Shown piece after piece: positions 25,101-36,539 of a stretch of DNA of 64,000 nt (the first letter of the stretch is position 1; each line of letters opens with the position of its first letter). The notes under the pieces were generated by a model that did not search any database, was not told where the DNA came from, and worked only from the letters and a program-made list of their open reading frames with translations. The position numbers and the translations under genes were made by a program. Source of the stretch: Manis javanica (lineage: Eukaryota; Chordata; Mammalia; Pholidota; Manidae); NCBI RefSeq assembly GCF_040802235.1, contig NC_133167.1:16422501-16486500 (forward strand), written 5' to 3'.

Positions 25101-28100
25101 CTTCAGACTCCTCTGGGAGCACCTGCCCCCACCAAGCCCCACACTCTGGCCGCCCCAATCACAGGCAGCCCTCCCCACCAGCTCCTCCCCCAGGCCCCCG
25201 TGCATTTGCCGCTTCCTTTCCTGGGACATCCTTGTCCTCACTCCCCAGTAACTTTGCCTGGCCATTACCTTCTCAGGAAAGGGAAGCTTCCCTGGCCCAC
25301 TGAGGCTGCACCAGATGCCCCCCCAGGGCCTCGGCCTGACTCTTGCACCTTCACACCACATGATCATTGTTCCTCACACCACAATACAAGGTGGAGGGCA
25401 AGACTGATTTACTCTAGATCCTTACAGTCTGCAAACGCTAGGTGCCTAACAAAGAGGGCCCACTAACATCATGTTTTTATAATAGTTACAGAAGGTCCCA
25501 TTACTGAGGTGCTTCTAAACCTCAGCTCTCACTGATGCTGCCGTACTGTGAGGTAGGTATTGCTGTCCCCATTGTATTGGGGCAATGACTGAGACTCAAA
25601 TACCAAGGAACGTGTCCACAGCCACAGTGCAAGCAGCTGATGGAGTTCAACCTGGAAGCCAGACTTGGAGGTTCCGGAACGACTGCTCTGACACAGATGG
25701 CTGAGGAGGAAACAACCGGCACCCTGGTCAGGGAGGGACACGGGGCTGGGCCAGGCTGGCACAGACCTTGATGCAGAACTGGAACTCCTCCTGGGAATCA
25801 GTGAACACCTCAACGTCCAGAAAGAGCCGGAGTCGGTGGTCCACAGAGCGGAGGCCACGGCACTCAGGGGCTGGGGGTGGAGGGTGTCAGTTCACCCTGC
25901 TGCCACAGCCCCACCTCGCCACCCACCAGAGCCCCTTCCTGCACCCAACACCACCCCTGCCTTGTTTCACCGATACTCACGGGGACTAAGGCTCCCACCT
26001 TGGCAGTCACGGGACACGGGCGCCTGAGACAGGGCATTACTGGCCCCGTTGCTGTGGTCGCTGTCACCGGGAGGGTCAGGGTCAGTGCTGGGGGACTGCA
26101 AGGGGGCTGGAAACTGCTCTCCCTGTCTCTGCTCGCTGGTCGGGGCTCTCACATCCAGAAGAACCATGTGATCACTACCACAGTTCGGACAAACAGCAGG
26201 ATATTCTGGAGGGACAGATGGCCACTCCTAGTGAACTCCACACACAGTGCCACAACCCACCACCATGATCATAATGCTCACCAGCTGCTCTCAGGCTCAC
26301 CTGCGCCCCCATCTCAACTTCACACACTACCCAGTGCTCTCAACCCACCAACTCCCTTGGCAGGCCCGGCTGCTGACCAATCTGTCCCAGCCCACTGAGG
26401 GAAGAGCAGACCCAAACCCACGGCCACCACCTCCTTGAAATACATCCCCTCCCCCGATTTCACGCCTGCTCAGAAAGCTAAACCCAACTGGGCCCTCTGA
26501 TCCCCTCCTATAGCTCTGGGCTCTTCATGTAAACCAATCTCTACCAGCAATGTCTGAAGGCCCCACATCAACAGACTGGGAAGGCAGGGTGCCAGGTTTG
26601 GGTCCAATCCCAGCCTCCGACACTTAAAGGCTGTAATCTAAGCAACTATGACAGATCACCTCAACTCTCCATGCCTGTTTTCTTGTCTCTAAAACAGGGA
26701 TGATGCTAGCATCTACCCCACAGGGCTGTCAGGGTGAGTGAGAAGAATCAAGTAAGAAATTCAGAATGTAAATCAGCAATGAGAGAAGAAACATCCTTTG
26801 AGCAGCTGCAATGTCCTGGGCATGTGCTAGATCGATCCTCTGACAGTAGTATCAAAACTCTCCCTATCCCTTTTGGCAAATGAGGAAAGCAAAGATCTAA
26901 TAACTGAGACTCTCAGCCCAAAACTGTACAACAGGGCGGGAGGAAGGGGGGCTAGCGGCGGCAACTACCATTTACGGAGGACTTTTGTATCAGGCACTGT
27001 GCCTGGTGCCTTCTGGTTACATTGAAATCTAACAGAACCACAGAGCAAGTCTATTCTCCTCTTGAGATGAGGTGATTGAAGCTCAAATAAAGGAGAATAT
27101 AGCACAGGGGAATGTTCAGTAACAATGTCCCCACCATAGGGACCATAGGGGCCATGGACCCCATGGAGCACAGATGGGTCTAGGAGAGAGCAGGGCTATT
27201 TCCACTGCACACATTGTGCCACTGGGCCTCTGGGGCCTGCAGCCACCATGAAGTTCAGGGTGGAGAACAGACAGAGGGCCATTTTCTAAATAAACCCCTA
27301 CTCCAGCTACAGCCAAGAAGGGAAAAATGGCTAACAGAAGTCATGCATTTCAACACAGATGTTATCAAGAATACTTCTTTCTCTGATGAAACACTAAGTT
27401 GTTCATCTGAAACCAATATAATATTGTATATAAACTATATATCAATTTAAAAAATAATAAAAGCATAATGCCAAACAAAGAAAAAATTTCTTCTTCTTGC
27501 CATGTCTTCAAAAATAGTGCTTTTTAACTAGTCCACAATGGAAAAATCTCTAGTGTTAAAGAAAAGAGTGTGAAGAAATGCCACGAGGCACTACCCGATA
27601 TCAAGTAGCTTACAAGGTCAGTCAAGGAAGGACGCCCCGTGCCAGTTCCCTGAGCATCTCACTCAACAGTGAAACACACTCAGAGGGCAGCCTACAGCCC
27701 CACACTGCGGTGAGGGCTCGTTGGGCTGACACATTAGCCAAAAAAAGGGTAAAAACCTTCTAGGTTTTTAAAAAGAGTATGTTTAAATACAGTTCCAGAG
27801 ATTTTATTTCCTGACCTTTAAAAATAAAAAGGATATAACTGTTTCTTCTTTTATTTTTTTTGTAAATTTAACAGGCAGATGATTTTATTTTTCTGCCAGG
27901 CAGAGAAGTGGGTCCCCACTCCTTTCTTCCGTGGGGCTCTGCCTCCATACTCCCTCCCTCAAAGCCATCTTCCACTCAGTGTGGGCAGGGAAGTCAAGGG
28001 CAGGGCTTGCACCTGTCTTTCGGAACAGAGGCTTCCAGCCTTCCTCACTGTCCAGTCCCAACCTGGGCTCCTCTGGCTTCAACTCATAGCCACAACGTAG

Positions 28101-31100
28101 ACACTGGAGCCTGCCCCCCGGCAGGTCCCTCGCTTCCCCAAGCTGACGCTGGGCTGTGGCGGCTGCTGGGGTCAAAACAGCAAGCAGCTCCTGAAACAGG
28201 GATGGCGGCCGCAGCCATGAGCCACAGGGCCCCAGCCTCCCCATCTCTCCTGCCCCCTGGGCCCCTGCTCTGGGCCCCATCACCTGGACAGCTGCATGGG
28301 CGTCAGGCTCCAGCACTGCATAGCGACGCAGCTGCCGGTCAGGGCAAATGTACGAAAAGCGCAGAACAAGGACCGGGGCTCTGGGGAGCTGATCTGAGCC
28401 CTGCCAAGGAAGAGGGGGACCAGGTAAAAGAGAGTCGGGGTGGGTCACAGAGATTAGGGTTTCGCGGAGTGGAGGAAACCAAAAGTTTTGGACTCCACTG
28501 AAATGCTTTTGCTGACATCCACGCTCTAGCCCAGAAGCCCTACTCCTGAGCCCATGCCTTTGCCCAGAGCCCCAGTCCCCCCACTCACCTCGGCCACTGG
28601 TTGTCTTTGGGTCTGGGTCTCAGGCTCTACCTCAGCTGCCTGCAGACTCTGGAGCTCGAACCGTGCCAGGGTTCGAGCTGCTTGGAGTTCCACCTCAAAG
28701 AGGCGGCTGGAAGTGACCCGAAGAAAGCGCTCCCTGCCCTGCATGCCCTCTGGCCCGTCCAGTGGACACACCAATATGGGGCGGCAGAGCTCCACTGAGG
28801 AGAGACCAATGGAGGGACCCTGTCAGCAGGGAAAGGTACCCGAGACACTGCCTGACCGTGGGGCAGCCCTCCATCCAAAAGGGGTCAGCCACCCCAAGCT
28901 GGGTTTTCCTAATGCTCCCAGACATGCCACCGCCACCGGCCCAGCTGCCCCTCAGCCACTGCGCACACACCTTCCACTTCATTCTGCTCCTGCTCTTCCT
29001 CCTCTTTTCCCTGCTCCTCCATCTCCTCTTCCTCCTGTGGCTCCAGCGGCACCCTGACCTCCTCTGCCATTTCCGGCAGGGCCTCCTTCTCTGCAGGCAG
29101 AGGGTCAGGTGTGGCCTCTGGACTCAGGGCATCTGGGGGCAGTGTGTTGAGAGCAGGGGCCTTGGAGGGAGCCAGAGCAGGGATCCCAGAGGTCTCCAGG
29201 TGACTCCTGTACTGCAGCCAGTCACAACCAAACCGTTCCCGGAAGCTGTTCATGAGTTCAAGTTCCCGGTGCTGCTGTACAAACTGTCCTGGGCAGGTGG
29301 AGGGGCACACAGCTTAGCAAGCCCATGCCCCACCCCCAGCCCGATGACCCCAGCCCCCTCTGCGAGTGCCCCTCAGGATGAAGTGAAAGGGCGTTCAGTC
29401 AGAGAGGCCAAAGGCTCTCTCAGCAGTACGTCTGAAGTGTGTTCCGTGGAACACCAGTCCCGTGTGATTCAGCCCTGCACGGCGCGTGCTGCTTTGCGAG
29501 AGTCCCAATACACAGCAGTGTATGTGAGGTCCTCGTGGGTCCTGAAGGAAGGACACCTGATTAACTTTGTTTAACCTAGTGTTTCCCATATGAATTTGGC
29601 CGTGGCATCCTTCCATTCTGTGACCTTTTGACATCCCACAGAATTAATTTCCTTGAAAACCACTTTGGAAAATGCTGTCAATGAGAGGTCTCTTCTCCTT
29701 TCCTCAGACTAAAAGGAAAGGGTAAAGACTAAGAGGTCCTCTACAATGCTCCACACCACCAAAAATAAAATTCCTCCTAACTGGAAGGCTGGAGAGCACT
29801 GGACTGGGGCAAAGGGACTGGAGGGTTGTGCTGACTTACCAGCCGGCGAGGGGTCCGGAGTCCGGGGCTCTGCGTCCGTATCACTGGGTTCCGAGATACT
29901 TGCCCGCCTCACACGGACTCGGCTCTGAGGTCAGGGAGACAGACAGCATTCTAAGAAAGTCAAGGCTTCCCACCCAGCATCCGTGGCTGCCCATCCCACC
30001 TCCCCAAAACACCTCGCCCATAGGCAAGGATAGGCCTGACTATTCCCAGCCCATTGACAACCCACAGCCCCCATAAAAGGACCCAACCCCAGGCACAACG
30101 CAGCCTAGGACACTGTTTACCTTAACCTTACAAAGTGGGGGCTGGGCCACAATGCCCCCCGAAGAGGGGCTGTCACTCAAGTCGGGGCCACCTGAGGTTT
30201 CTACGGTACTTCCAACCAGCCAGGGCAGAGGTGAGGCCGTGGAGCTAAGCCCTGAGGATGTAGAGGTCTGGCATGTGACAACACAAAGGGAAAGAGGTCA
30301 GAGGTAGAGGCGCACCTCCTCCCTGCCCAAGCTAGCCAAGGGGGCCCTACTCTCCAACTGACAGGAAGACCCCTACCCTGGAAACCCCTCATGTCCCTCA
30401 GCTAGGGCCCTCCCCTCCTGTCCTCCCTTATCAATCCTTCACTTCCTCCACACTAACCTGAAAGTCAGTCAGTGACAGGATCTTCCCATCAAGAAGGAAC
30501 TGAGCAAAGATAAAGAGGGGGCAGTGTTGGTGGGGAGCACGTGCCCAGGGGAGGGGGAGTCCAAACTGGGGGTAGGGACCCTTCCAGCCCTGTTGGGACC
30601 CCTAGGCTCACGGGTGGTACTGCATGATAAGCAGCCCTGTTGGGACCCCTAGGCTCACGGGTGGTACTGCAAGGCGCAAGGGAGACCAGCGCCTTGACCC
30701 CTCACCTAAGGACAGAGTGGGGACAGGCAATAGGTTATAGGGTGGTGGCAGGGCAGGGCAGGAAAGGCGGAGCAGCGTGGGCCCAGGAAAAGCACTCACA
30801 CCGGCAGAAGAATCCCTGGCCCGGGGTGACAAGTACTGGGCGACGGTCACTCGGTGTGCAGGGTGGAACCACAGGGGGTTCCCCTCCAGGTAGAGCTGAG
30901 GAGCAGGAAGAGGAGACTGAGGTCGGCCTCAGGCCCCCCTGTGTGAGGAAGGGCACTGGCCACATCAGCCTGGGAGGAGGGGGCACGAAGCTGGCTCAGG
31001 TCCTTGAAGTGCCCAGGTCGCACCTTGCGGAGCTCAGTCAGCAACCGCAGTGGTGACAGCTCCCTGTGTCCTTCCAGCAGGTTGTATGCCACATCCAGGT

Positions 31101-34100
31101 GCCGCAGGTTCCGCAGCTGCCCCAGGCCTAGGGCAAGGCCAGAGAAAGGGAAGGGCAGTGCGTGAGCAGGCGGGTGGAGGGGCGGTGGGGAGGGACCAGC
31201 GGAAGGACCAGCCTGGGCATCTCAGAGCCCACAGGAGGCTCTGGAGACACATGGGTCAGGGCCACCCTGAATCTCACACTGCCCCCATTCCCCTCCACGT
31301 TTGCCCCACCACCGCCCCCACTCACCATGCAGGTTCCGGAGCTCATTGCTTCGAAGTATCAGGGTCCCCAGAACAGCCCCCGAGGGTCCCATTCTTGGCA
31401 CCACATGCAGGTGGTTATAGGACATGTCCAGATGGCAGAGCTCAGACAAATCCTGAGAGGGGGTGGTGACAAAGATTCTCTCCTGGACCAAACTCTAGCC
31501 AGGCTCCTCTGAACCCTCTTCTCGACCAGGCCTCAACCTTGGCATATAAAGACTGCATACCGTCAGCAAAAATGATTCCTACCACAGCTCTACCCACCTG
31601 ATTGTACGACAAGCACTAGCAGTTTCTAATCAAGGCCAGAGCCCTAGGATGACAATTCCAGCCACCTTACATTCCTGCCTAAAAATACTCAAGGATGCCA
31701 GAAAAATTTGGTTTATTTCATCCAACACCTGAAGAGAGGGCCCATTTCCCAGGCTCCACAGGAGGCAGGAGCCTATCCTTGCCAATTAGCAAACCCAGAG
31801 GGTTTCAGGAAGATCAATGCCCTCTTCCTGTTTTTTGTAAAGTTCCACTTCCTTGACTTCAGAGAAACTAACCAGAGTTTGGTCAAGGAGAGAATCTGCT
31901 CAAGCCCCAGCCATTCTGCCTTCCCACTCCCTCACTCCCCCTTTAAAAGGCCTAGTTACCTCTGCACAAATTGAAGTTGAGTTCATTTCATGCTGAAAAG
32001 TTCATTACTGATAAAAATAGTTTTAGTACTGATCAGATATTACAATAGTTTATTACTAATCAAAATCTGTGCTCACCACTCTAATGAATGTCTGGCTGTG
32101 TATCTGTGACAGGCAGACATGGGAGAAGGGTTCATCACCATCATCAAAAGCTTCCCTTTTCTGAGCTAGGCACTGGGCTAAAGTGACATCAGATTCTCTT
32201 CACAATCATTTTAATACTATAAAAGTAACACCGGTTTGTCTTATGCTAGAGCCTGAGCCCCCAAACAGTACTACCGCCCAGGATGTGGCCCCACCTGGCA
32301 GGGGGCAAGAACAAGGGGAGCAAAAGCCAGATTCAGAAGACAGGGTCAGAGCAGACTGATGAGAGAGAGGACCTACTGATCCCAGACCCAGCCAGGCAGC
32401 TCGTACTCACCATCAGGAAGCCCTTGCAATCCTGGACTTGATTGTGGCTCAGGTTCAAGAAGCGCAGAGCTGACAAAAGATGCTGGGGGGATGGGAAGAA
32501 GCAGCAGAGAACTGGACACCCCCAGGTACCCAGCTGGCTCTCCTCCTGAAGGGCCAGTCCCTGTCCTTCCCAAACCCCGTCTCATCTGCGGAACTCACCA
32601 GGGAGCTGTCTAAGGCGGTCAGTGAGTTGTAGCTGAAGTCAGCAGAAAGCAGAGCCAGCCAAGGCAGGGCGGAGCACTGATCGCCACCACAGGCTGAGAG
32701 CAGCTCCTGAGAGAAGGCGCTCCATGTCTCTCAGCCAATCCCCACACCAAGGCCGCACTCTATTACCCAGCTCCTCGTTCATTTTTTCATATACAAAGCT
32801 GGGTCTGGAGATGCAGACTTAAAGAAAGCCCAGGGCCCTATCCTCAAGGAGTTCACTCTGGGCAGAGGGTGGAAGCAGATATGGGAATATTTAAAACAGT
32901 ATGGCAGGTGTGACCATGACTATACGGCCAGCCACGAGGGAGCGGGAGCACATTAGGGAGTATAAGGACACTGTCTGGAGGGAGGCAGGGAAGGTTACAG
33001 AGAGGAGGGAATGTCAGAGCTCGGTTCTCTGTGTTCCTCAGGACAAGGCATCTGGGCTTATGCTGCATCCTCCTTACCTCTAAGGCCTGGATGCTCCTGC
33101 TGCAAATCAGGGTCTCCAGCTGGGAGTAGATGCCACACAGGCCATGGAGGCAGTGGACAGGAACACCCTGGAGCTATAGCCAGTGGAAGAGGGAGGGAGG
33201 AAGACAGAACTTCACAGAAGACAGAGGCCTAAGCCCACCTCCCCTCATGAGGAGAAGGAAAACAGTAACAAAGCCAACCTTGGTTCATTTAACTTCCCTG
33301 AACCAAGCTCAATGGACAAGAGTAGATGCCACATTCACTGTAGACCAACGGCCTGCCCCTCCAATGAAAAGAAGCCATCCCTCTGTCCCCATCCTTAAAT
33401 ATCTGCCTCAAGCTAGGTTTTGTGAACCAACATCCTTCAGTGCGCACCCCATACCTCCAGCTGCCGAAGGGACTTGAAAGGAAAAATCTTGATGGGCCCT
33501 GGGAGGCCGGGACAAGGGACATGGACCAGCTAAAAGAAAAAACATAGGTCATTGAGAGCCGGCACATCTCCCCTTCCTTGGCATCTCTTCCTTAGCACAG
33601 CTACCCGAGGCTCTCACAGCTTCTGGATCTAGGCCCTGCAGACTTCTGGCACCCATGCCCACAACCCCAGCCTTTGCTTCCACTATTCTCTTGGGCTCTT
33701 TGTACATCCTGCTCCATTCCCAATCCAGAACCTTGAGGGAAAGTGTTTTCTGCAGAACATCGAAGAGGAACTGAAGCTGGAGGATGACAGGGGAGTCAGC
33801 AGGGTGAGAGGGCAAAGCCACAAAGCCTGTCTGGCCAGGGCCCCATGGTCCCAGGTGCAGCTCAAATACATGGTTCAGCTGCTGCAGCGTGGCAGTCAGC
33901 AGGCTCAGTGTGCTACAGCCAGACAGGACAACGTCACCTGCAGGGAGAGGGGCAGACAGGAAGGAGTACGTAATGAAAGGGTCTTCCCCTTTATTCTAAG
34001 ACTTTGTGACCTCAGGCACATGCACTCCAATCCACACTGTACATTCTCCACTGAAGGATGGAACTTTCCATCTTCTCCCTGCTCAGAAATCTTCAACGGC

Positions 34101-36028
34101 ATCCCTCTATCTTGAAAAAGAGTCCTAACTCTTTAAGCTGATAGATGAGAGTTCATCACTACATGACTCCAGCTGACTTTTCCAATTTTTTTTTCACCAT
34201 CTGCTTCTTCTAATACATCCCCTTCCATTCTGTCCAGTGCAACACCTACCTCCTCCAAGAATATTTCCCAATATGCAACTGCTTAACTTTTACAATCTCA
34301 TTATTCATTTTACATTAACATTGATTAGGTGTTATATCTATCTTTTTCTGACTGTAAATGTAATATGCACACTTACAGAAGCCTTCAAACAACACTCAAA
34401 TGCATGTAGTAGAAAGAATGACCACTTATTACAGCACTGTTATTGTTCTCTATATTAAAACTGCTCTCTGCAATGAAACTGTCATCCTTGAGGGCATCTT
34501 GTGGTCACCTTGGTATTAATCACTGTACCTAAAAAGGTACAGCTACAAGATAGGCATAAAGAAATTTCATTAAGTTTTTTTAAACAAGGACAAAGTCAAA
34601 GGATGTTTCAGAAATAGCACAGAGAGGTATCCTATATTCTACACCCAGTTTCCCACAATGGTTACATTCTATATGGTACAATAGCAAAACCAGAAAATTG
34701 TGATTGTTATATGCATGTCCAGTTCTATGCTATTCTGTCATACATGCAGATTCCTGTAACCAGCACTACAATCAAGACACCAAACAGTGCCATCCATAAA
34801 GACCTCTCTGTCTTTATAGTCATAAACACATACGTCCCATCACGCCAACCCCTGAAGCCAAGTCAGATTTTTGCTGAATAAATAATAAAACAAATTCTGC
34901 AACCTTACATGAAAGATTTTCTATGTACTAAACAATGATAATAGACACAGACATGGCTCAAGGACTCTTAGCACCCTGTAAGAGCCTCCAAGTCTAGAAG
35001 AGGAGATATGTGCACAGTTAATAAAACAAGCCAGAAAGTAAAAACTGCTATAAAGAGAGATTCTACAGATACCATCAGTGGAAGTGCAGAGTGATGGAAG
35101 GCAGCTAATATTAATTGGGTAATATGTGGCAGACAACTTTGTTACCTCTTTTAAACTTTATCAGAATCTAAAGAGAAGCACTGTTAGCTGTTTTGTACAG
35201 ATAAGGGAATTGGGGCTCAGAGAGGTTGAGGATATTTAACTGAGAGCATATAGGTGGTAGAAAGTTGCTACTTCTGCCTGATCTCAAGGTCAAGGCTTGT
35301 TCTACCACAACCAATGCCAACCACATAGTGAACAACTACCGTTGGCTCCACTGAGACCAGGCATTGAGGGAAGAAATTATAGTAATGACAGCTATCAATT
35401 TTGAGCACTTACTGTATATGCAAACACTGTACTAAATGCTTTACATGAATTAAAGTTAATCCCCACAACAATTGTATTTTAATTTAAATACAAACATTAT
35501 TCCATTTTGCTAGTGAGGAAAACTGAGGCTCAGAAAGTTTAAATAACTTGGCCAAATTTGAGACAGAGTTGGAATTCCAACCCAGGTGAGTCTTTTCATG
35601 CTTTTAACTACACTAAGTTCTTTGCCACCCAATAGTGATTATGACCGGGACCTGGTCTCAGCGACTCAGAACCAAGTAAAAATCACTTCCCCCTTAGAGT
35701 ACCAGAGAACGCAAAAGAGGAAGTGACACTGGAATCTGGCCTCGAAGAATAGCTAAGGGTTGTTGAGACTGTCAAAGACGAAGGACACTGAAGGCAATGG
35801 CACTAAATCAAACCCAGGAGGCGAAAAGAAATGAATTCCTTGACACCGAAACCTTCCGACCTTGAACAGCACCCTTACGACCTGAAACAGCTGTAACTCT
35901 GTCACTGCTAAGGGGGCGTGTCTCTGTAAAGTGGGGAGCATCTCCACCCGAGCCCCAGTCCACTCACCAGACTCCCGCAGCAGTCCTGCGAGCTTCCAAA
36001 CCACAGAATCGCGCCGCGCGGTCGTCAT
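22171..36028 (-). CDS. STK11IP: STK11IP (LKB1-interacting protein 1), complete, 24 coding exons, 1064 aa
   Basis: Adaptor that binds the kinase STK11/LKB1 and SMAD4; also reported as a lysosomal mTORC1 substrate that restrains V-ATPase acidification. Exons, 5' to 3': 35968-36028, 33732-33937, 33455-33529, 33078-33173, 32599-32706, 32411-32482, 31326-31452, 31024-31127, 30800-30895, 30458-30499, 30121-30267, 29840-29924, 28971-29288, 28589-28794, 28284-28400, 28013-28190, 25981-26205, 25767-25870, 24628-24725, 24362-24540, 24053-24134, 23778-23848, 23053-23300, 22171-22320. The lengths sum to 1065 codons including the stop, without a phase error; human has 1088 aa. Leucine-rich repeats span about residues 105-310 ([22 protein letters not shown]), with Ser/Pro-rich linkers and an acidic run near 488-508. 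CxxC pairs lie at Cys650/653 and Cys685/688, and C-terminal PH-like segments follow. Start [21 protein letters not shown] matches human. The exon 2 donor (AAG then GTTCTG) is weak. Confidence 0.97.
22555..22735 (+). repeat. MIR, sense, in STK11IP intron 23
   Basis: Forward MIR: gttctggagtcaatcccaag, then ccggctctaccatgtgtgac, then ctgggcaaatcc, then gcctcagtgtcctcatct. Confidence 0.75.
23003..23046. repeat. (CACACT)n microsatellite beside the STK11IP exon 23 donor
   Basis: Imperfect hexamer repeat ending 7 bases from the exon 23 border. On the transcribed strand it reads (GTGAGT)n, giving four perfect donor-like hexamers at intron offsets +14, +20, +26 and +32. Confidence 0.9.
24975..25330 (+). 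repeat. L2 LINE fragment, sense, in STK11IP intron 18
   Basis: L2 3' motifs: ccctcagtggctcctgcag, ggggtcaagttcaaacactt, tgctcctgacctggtccttt, then tgcatttgccgcttcctttc. Confidence 0.75.
25495..25705 (-). repeat. MIR, antisense, in STK11IP intron 18
   Basis: Reversed MIR: gaggtaggtattgctgtccc, cattgtattggggcaatgac, then gtccacagccacagtgcaag, then ggagttcaacctggaagcc. Confidence 0.7.
26575..26765 (+). repeat. MIR, sense, in STK11IP intron 16
   Basis: Forward MIR: gtttgggtccaatcccagcc, then cacctcaactctccatgcct, then gtctctaaaacagggatgat, then cacagggctgtcagggtgag. Confidence 0.75.
26955..27095 (-). repeat. MIR fragment, antisense, in STK11IP intron 16
   Basis: Reversed MIR 5' portion: actaccatttacggaggact, then tcaggcactgtgcctggtgc, then gagatgaggtgattgaagct. 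Confidence 0.5.
27096..28012. other. Rest of STK11IP intron 16, no element assigned
   Basis: AT-rich stretch at 27,400-27,890 (aatataatattgtatataaa and t-runs). It may be an old LINE remnant, but I cannot name it. Confidence 0.35.
30585..30671. repeat. 47-bp-period tandem duplication in STK11IP intron 9
   Basis: Two identical 40-bp copies (30,585-30,624 and 30,632-30,671), each starting cagccctgttgggacc and ending gtggtactgca. Their perfect identity points to a recent slippage or replication event. Confidence 0.9.
34040..34340 (+). repeat. L2 LINE fragment, sense, in STK11IP intron 1
   Basis: L2 3' motifs: ccctgctcagaaatcttcaa, cggcatccctctatcttga, then gagtcctaactctttaagct. Confidence 0.6.
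34615..34865 (-). repeat. L1M 3' fragment, antisense, in STK11IP intron 1
   Basis: Typical old L1M 3' UTR read in reverse: acacccagtttcccacaatg, then gttctatgctattctgtcat, then cagattcctgtaaccagcac, then tacaatcaagacaccaaaca. Confidence 0.6.
34920..35095 (-). repeat. L2 fragment, antisense, in STK11IP intron 1
   Basis: Diverged reversed L2: agcaccctgtaagagcctcc, then gcacagttaataaaacaagc, then aactgctataaagagaga. Confidence 0.45.
35100..35325 (-). repeat. MIR, antisense, in STK11IP intron 1
   Basis: Reversed MIR: gataagggaattggggctca, gagaggttgaggatatttaa, then tgcctgatctcaaggtcaag. Confidence 0.7.
35385..35630 (-). repeat. MIR, antisense, in STK11IP intron 1
   Basis: Reversed MIR: ttttgagcacttactgtata, tactaaatgctttacatgaa, gtgaggaaaactgaggctca, then ttggccaaatttgagaca. 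Confidence 0.8.
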
Positions 36029-36530
36029 GGCTACAGGACGCTGGGGACGGAGCCTGGGGAAAGAGGAAGCGGAAGACCCTCAGGTGGGTGGTAGTATAAA
36101 AAGCCCAGGACGTCCGCGTAAACCGAGCCCTCGCTGGAAGAAAAGACAAAAAAAAAAAGAGTGAGGAAAAGCGTTCTTCCGGGTGCCCTTTCGAGGAGCA
36201 TAAGGCTGATCAGCCGAACTAACCCTATTGTGCTGTCTTCCCACCACCTCTGAAGCACGGCGCCTTTCAAAGGAGGACAGGAAGTCCTACCCCGGAAGTA
36301 AGGTGAACAGGGGTGACCACCGGAAAGCACGCCTCCGCTGCCAGTAACCACGCCCTAAGTCGTGCTTACGTGTCGGATCGGGGCGGTGCCGGCATGTTTC
36401 GCGTTGGGGCGGTCCCTCCGCGGTACGGGCTGCCAGGGCCTAGACCTCAGCTGCGGAGCTGGGCTCGCAGCACCCCTCCCCTCTGTGGGCCGGGCACTTC
36501 TTAGAACGCCCGCTCGGCTCGCCGCGGCCC
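36029..36530 (-). promoter_or_regulatory. STK11IP: STK11IP promoter region, GC-rich with ETS-like sites
   Basis: CpG-rich stretch directly upstream of the STK11IP start. Two GGAAGT cores, one in a full cccggaagta context, lie at about 36,270-36,300; these suit an ETS/GABP-driven, TATA-less housekeeping promoter. A tataaaa at about 36,095 reads on the plus strand and is not placed to serve this gene. Divergent transcription from the 36.3-36.5 kb part is possible but not shown. Confidence 0.6.
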
Positions 36531-36539
36531 CTCCAAGGC

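Noticed and set aside
36090-36105. tataaaa motif near the STK11IP start
   Set aside because: It reads on the plus strand, away from STK11IP, and no plus-strand gene follows it.
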